Shown here: piece by piece, positions 61,680-64,000 of the stretch
Layout: each line of letters begins with the position of its first letter
Numbering within the stretch: the first letter of the stretch is position 1
NCBI GenBank assembly: GCA_028554755.1
Contig: JAPTOF010000008.1
Location: forward strand, 11,968,501-12,032,500
Reading direction: 5' to 3'
Source of the DNA: Cordia subcordata
Lineage: Eukaryota; Streptophyta; Magnoliopsida; Boraginales; Cordiaceae
Length of the DNA stretch: 64,000 nucleotides
The notes under the pieces: model-generated
What the model saw: only the letters and a program-made list of their open reading frames with translations
Told to the model about the DNA's origin: nothing
Database searches by the model: none
Position numbers and translations under genes: made by a program

Positions 61680-64000
61680 CTAAGGTTTCTCCTTCATCTT
61701 GTCATCTAGAGCTGTAGCTTTGCAAATTGGACACAGATTTTTCATCGACAGCCATTTGCGAATACATTCAACGTGAAAATCATGGCTGCATACTTTTAAA
61801 GTCCCGACTTCATCCATGATCTTGTACTCTTCCTGTCACATGAAAAAATGAAAAAAACATGTTCAGATAACTCATTAACAGATTCAATGTTAGACTTCAA
61901 AAGCGAATTCAGGTGCACGAAACTCTTACTATCATGATTCCCTAAGCGCGTTAACTCAGATCCTCAGACGAACTTTTAGTTAAAAAAAAAAAAAAAAGCC
62001 ATGAAATCCCCATTTCAAGAAGATATTATTCTCTACATCCCAGTGCTAATAGATTTAGAGGGTATATGACTTTGCTTATAGGTAGGTCAAACCTCCTTAT
62101 AAGCAGAAAAAGAAAACTTACATAGTTGATAAAATCTACTTATAAGCAAAGTTTTAAGCAGGGTAAAAGTAGCAGCATTCCCTTACTTTTTCTTTTACCA
62201 GCTTAAAAACAAGGTAGTTTAACCAAATAAAAGGACAACTTGGCCTTTAAAAAAAAAAAAAAGAAAAGCAACTCTCTCCTCTAATGAAAGGTCCTTTTGA
62301 GTCATTTTGAGAAACACTACTACTTACAAGCTTATTTTTACCAAACACGTCAATAGTTTATAAGCACATTTTATCCAAATAGTTCTTTTCTTATTTGTCA
62401 TTTGCTTATAAGCATCAATAGCAGCTTAAAGAAAGCAAAGCCAAACACCCAATTAATCTTATTCCTAAGTCAGGATATATTCAATTTTCACCAATTGGAA
62501 ATGGAGTTTTTACCAGGCAGATTACACATCGTCCTTCTTCTTGAGATCGGTCTGATGAACAAAACACCAACTCTGTCAAACATTTGGAGATCATATCATC
62601 AGACAAGCCAGTGCTCACATTTCCAATCCTCTCCTCAAGTGCAAGCAGTTCCTGCACACAGGAACCCATTAAAGATCAACAGGCTATAACAACGTAATAT
62701 TTGCATGACGTTGATTGTTCGAAAGTTTTGTTACCTCGTAGCTCATGTTGTCAATGTCAAGTCTCATGTCTCTGTGTTGATCAAATGAACTTCTGGATCC
62801 ATACATGGCAGAGCGACCCGCAATCATGAGCCCCTGAAAGAGACCAAAATATATTGTATTCATTATATGTATGTGATTGGTTAAGAGAGAAATGAGATTG
62901 AAAAACTAAAAGTAAGGCCATAGATTTGTGGATGATGGGAAGGTTTATACAAATGAAAAGTTCTGTCTGAATTTGGCAATAGATAATTACAGAAACAGAG
63001 ATACCCAACTTTACATCAAATTGTCTTTCCACAAAGTTACAAGATAAATTGGACCTGACAAATCACATTGAGCAAGATCAAAGATGGATGGTCCCATAGT
63101 GCAGATGTATTGGTTATCCATTAACCAAATTTTTTATTTGCTCGTTGCTACTCTCTACCCATAGATCCATCAGCAAACTTATTTTCATTTCAATTCAGCA
63201 AATCAAATAGCATCTGGATGATTTAAAAAATGAAACAGAGCAGAGAGGCTCAAGTTCCTCCAGGAATTGAATCAAGGCTGACAAAGAGAAAAGTGGGAAA
63301 TATCATATTAGTTCTTTCAAGAAGTAGCAGGTCAGAGAAAACGTGGAACTAGATGACTCACCTCAGATGCCAGACGATCACGAAGTACCACCTCTTCAGG
63401 AAAAGATCTATATCGGTCACCATTGATTCTAGACCGACCACTCCTGTCACGTAACACCACAGAAGAAAATGGTCTCGAATGTTGAGCAGCATAGCTCTCT
63501 GCAACCACCTGCAAACCTTCATCTGAAGGAGGTGCCTGTCCTGCATGTAAGCTGCTTGAAGAAGCCCCAAAAGTTGGGGGAGATCTTTGCGTATAATTGC
63601 TTCGAACTCCTCTTGTTGAGTGGCTTGAGTTACCTTGTACATTTTAGAGATACGGTTTCAGTTAACTCTATGTTTTACACAATCTCTACAGTGACAAAAT
63701 GAGTGAAACTCAGAAAGCTTTAAGAGTACATCTCAAAGCATAGTAGAGCCTTACCTGACATAAAAGGCCTTCCATGATTAGTAGGATTGACAAGACTGTG
63801 GTCCCATTCCCTTGTTAAAGCATTAGGACTCTGACGCCATAAATCAGTTGACCTAGAATGATCAGCAGGCAGACTAGTGATTGAATTATGTGGACTGATT
63901 GATAAATGGGTCCTTGCTGTGTTGGCTTCCAAATCAAATGCAGCTCTGTGTCTCACATTTCTCTGAGTATCTTCACTGCGAATAGTGAGGCTATGACCTT
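61680..64000 (-). CDS. RING-H2 E3 ubiquitin ligase, 5' part beyond the window
   Basis: Five exons read in one frame: 64000-63755 (open at the edge), 63633-63362, 62833-62735, 62651-62514 and 61832-61680, all GT-AG. They give about 302 codons. The N-terminal part is serine-, arginine- and histidine-rich and looks disordered. It is followed by MRLDIDNMSYE joined to ELLALEERIGNVSTGLSDDM. The C-terminal RING-H2 domain has CVICL, then CSHDFHVECIRKWL and CPICK, giving the C-C-C-H-H-C-C-C ligands. The domain is split by the last intron after CVICL. The protein should transfer ubiquitin from an E2 to substrates. The DIDNMSYEELLALEERIGNV signature is typical of the plant MBR1/HIP1/RHG1A-like group, which is inference. 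It ends KMKEKP. No defect is seen. Confidence 0.92.
62061..62450. repeat. MITE-like element, family A, inside a RING-ligase intron
   Basis: The left part TGACTTTGCTTATAGGTAGG and the right end GAAAGCAAAGCCAAACACCC are inverted ends like those at 1101-1512 and 42776-42893. It contains TTATAAGC words and sits wholly within the last intron (61833-62513), accounting for more than half of it. Confidence 0.6.

Overview
This is nuclear DNA from a flowering plant, most likely a eudicot. Spliced genes with GT-AG introns sit among long AT-rich intergenic stretches, microsatellites, short inverted-repeat elements and LTR retrotransposons. The encoded families are plant-typical: class III peroxidase, pectate lyase, MLO, polyubiquitin and a plant RING-H2 ligase. 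The species cannot be named from sequence alone.

Layout. 1-15.4 kb is gene-poor. It holds several terminal-inverted-repeat (MITE-like) elements, a SINE-like unit, a tandem array of very small LTR units (9.8-10.4 kb) and a truncated copia gag on the minus strand (12.4-13.2 kb). 15.4-17.2 kb is a broken pectate lyase gene (minus). 20.6-30.2 kb is a complete Ty1/copia element of Sirevirus type, with both LTRs, a target-site duplication, PBS, gag-pol, an env-like region and three polypurine tracts. Its reading frames are broken many times, and it sits inside an older AT-rich inverted-repeat element. 33.5-35.9 kb is an intact class III peroxidase (minus, five exons, 328 residues). 36-43.9 kb is repeat-rich intergenic DNA. 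43.9-47.7 kb is a deleted chromovirus (Ty3/gypsy, minus) that keeps LTRs, gag, protease and a chromodomain but shows no reverse transcriptase or integrase. 47.8-49.0 kb is a G-rich inverted-repeat element. 53.2-57.2 kb is an MLO pseudogene (plus) whose exons can be followed one by one despite at least four in-frame stops. 58.3-59.5 kb is a decayed five-unit polyubiquitin (minus). 61.7-64.0 kb is the 3' part of an intact RING-H2 E3 ligase gene (minus) that continues past the window edge.

Only two host genes look functional: the peroxidase and the RING-H2 ligase. Three others (pectate lyase, MLO, polyubiquitin) are dead or dying. I see no operon-like or pathway-level link between neighbours. 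I found no convincing new molecular system. The items most worth a second look are the MLO pseudogene that open-reading-frame searches miss, the Sirevirus regulatory architecture (palindrome cluster plus repeated polypurine tracts), the chromodomain-retaining deletion derivative with a 300-bp duplicated primer-binding/gag segment, and the miniature-LTR tandem array.
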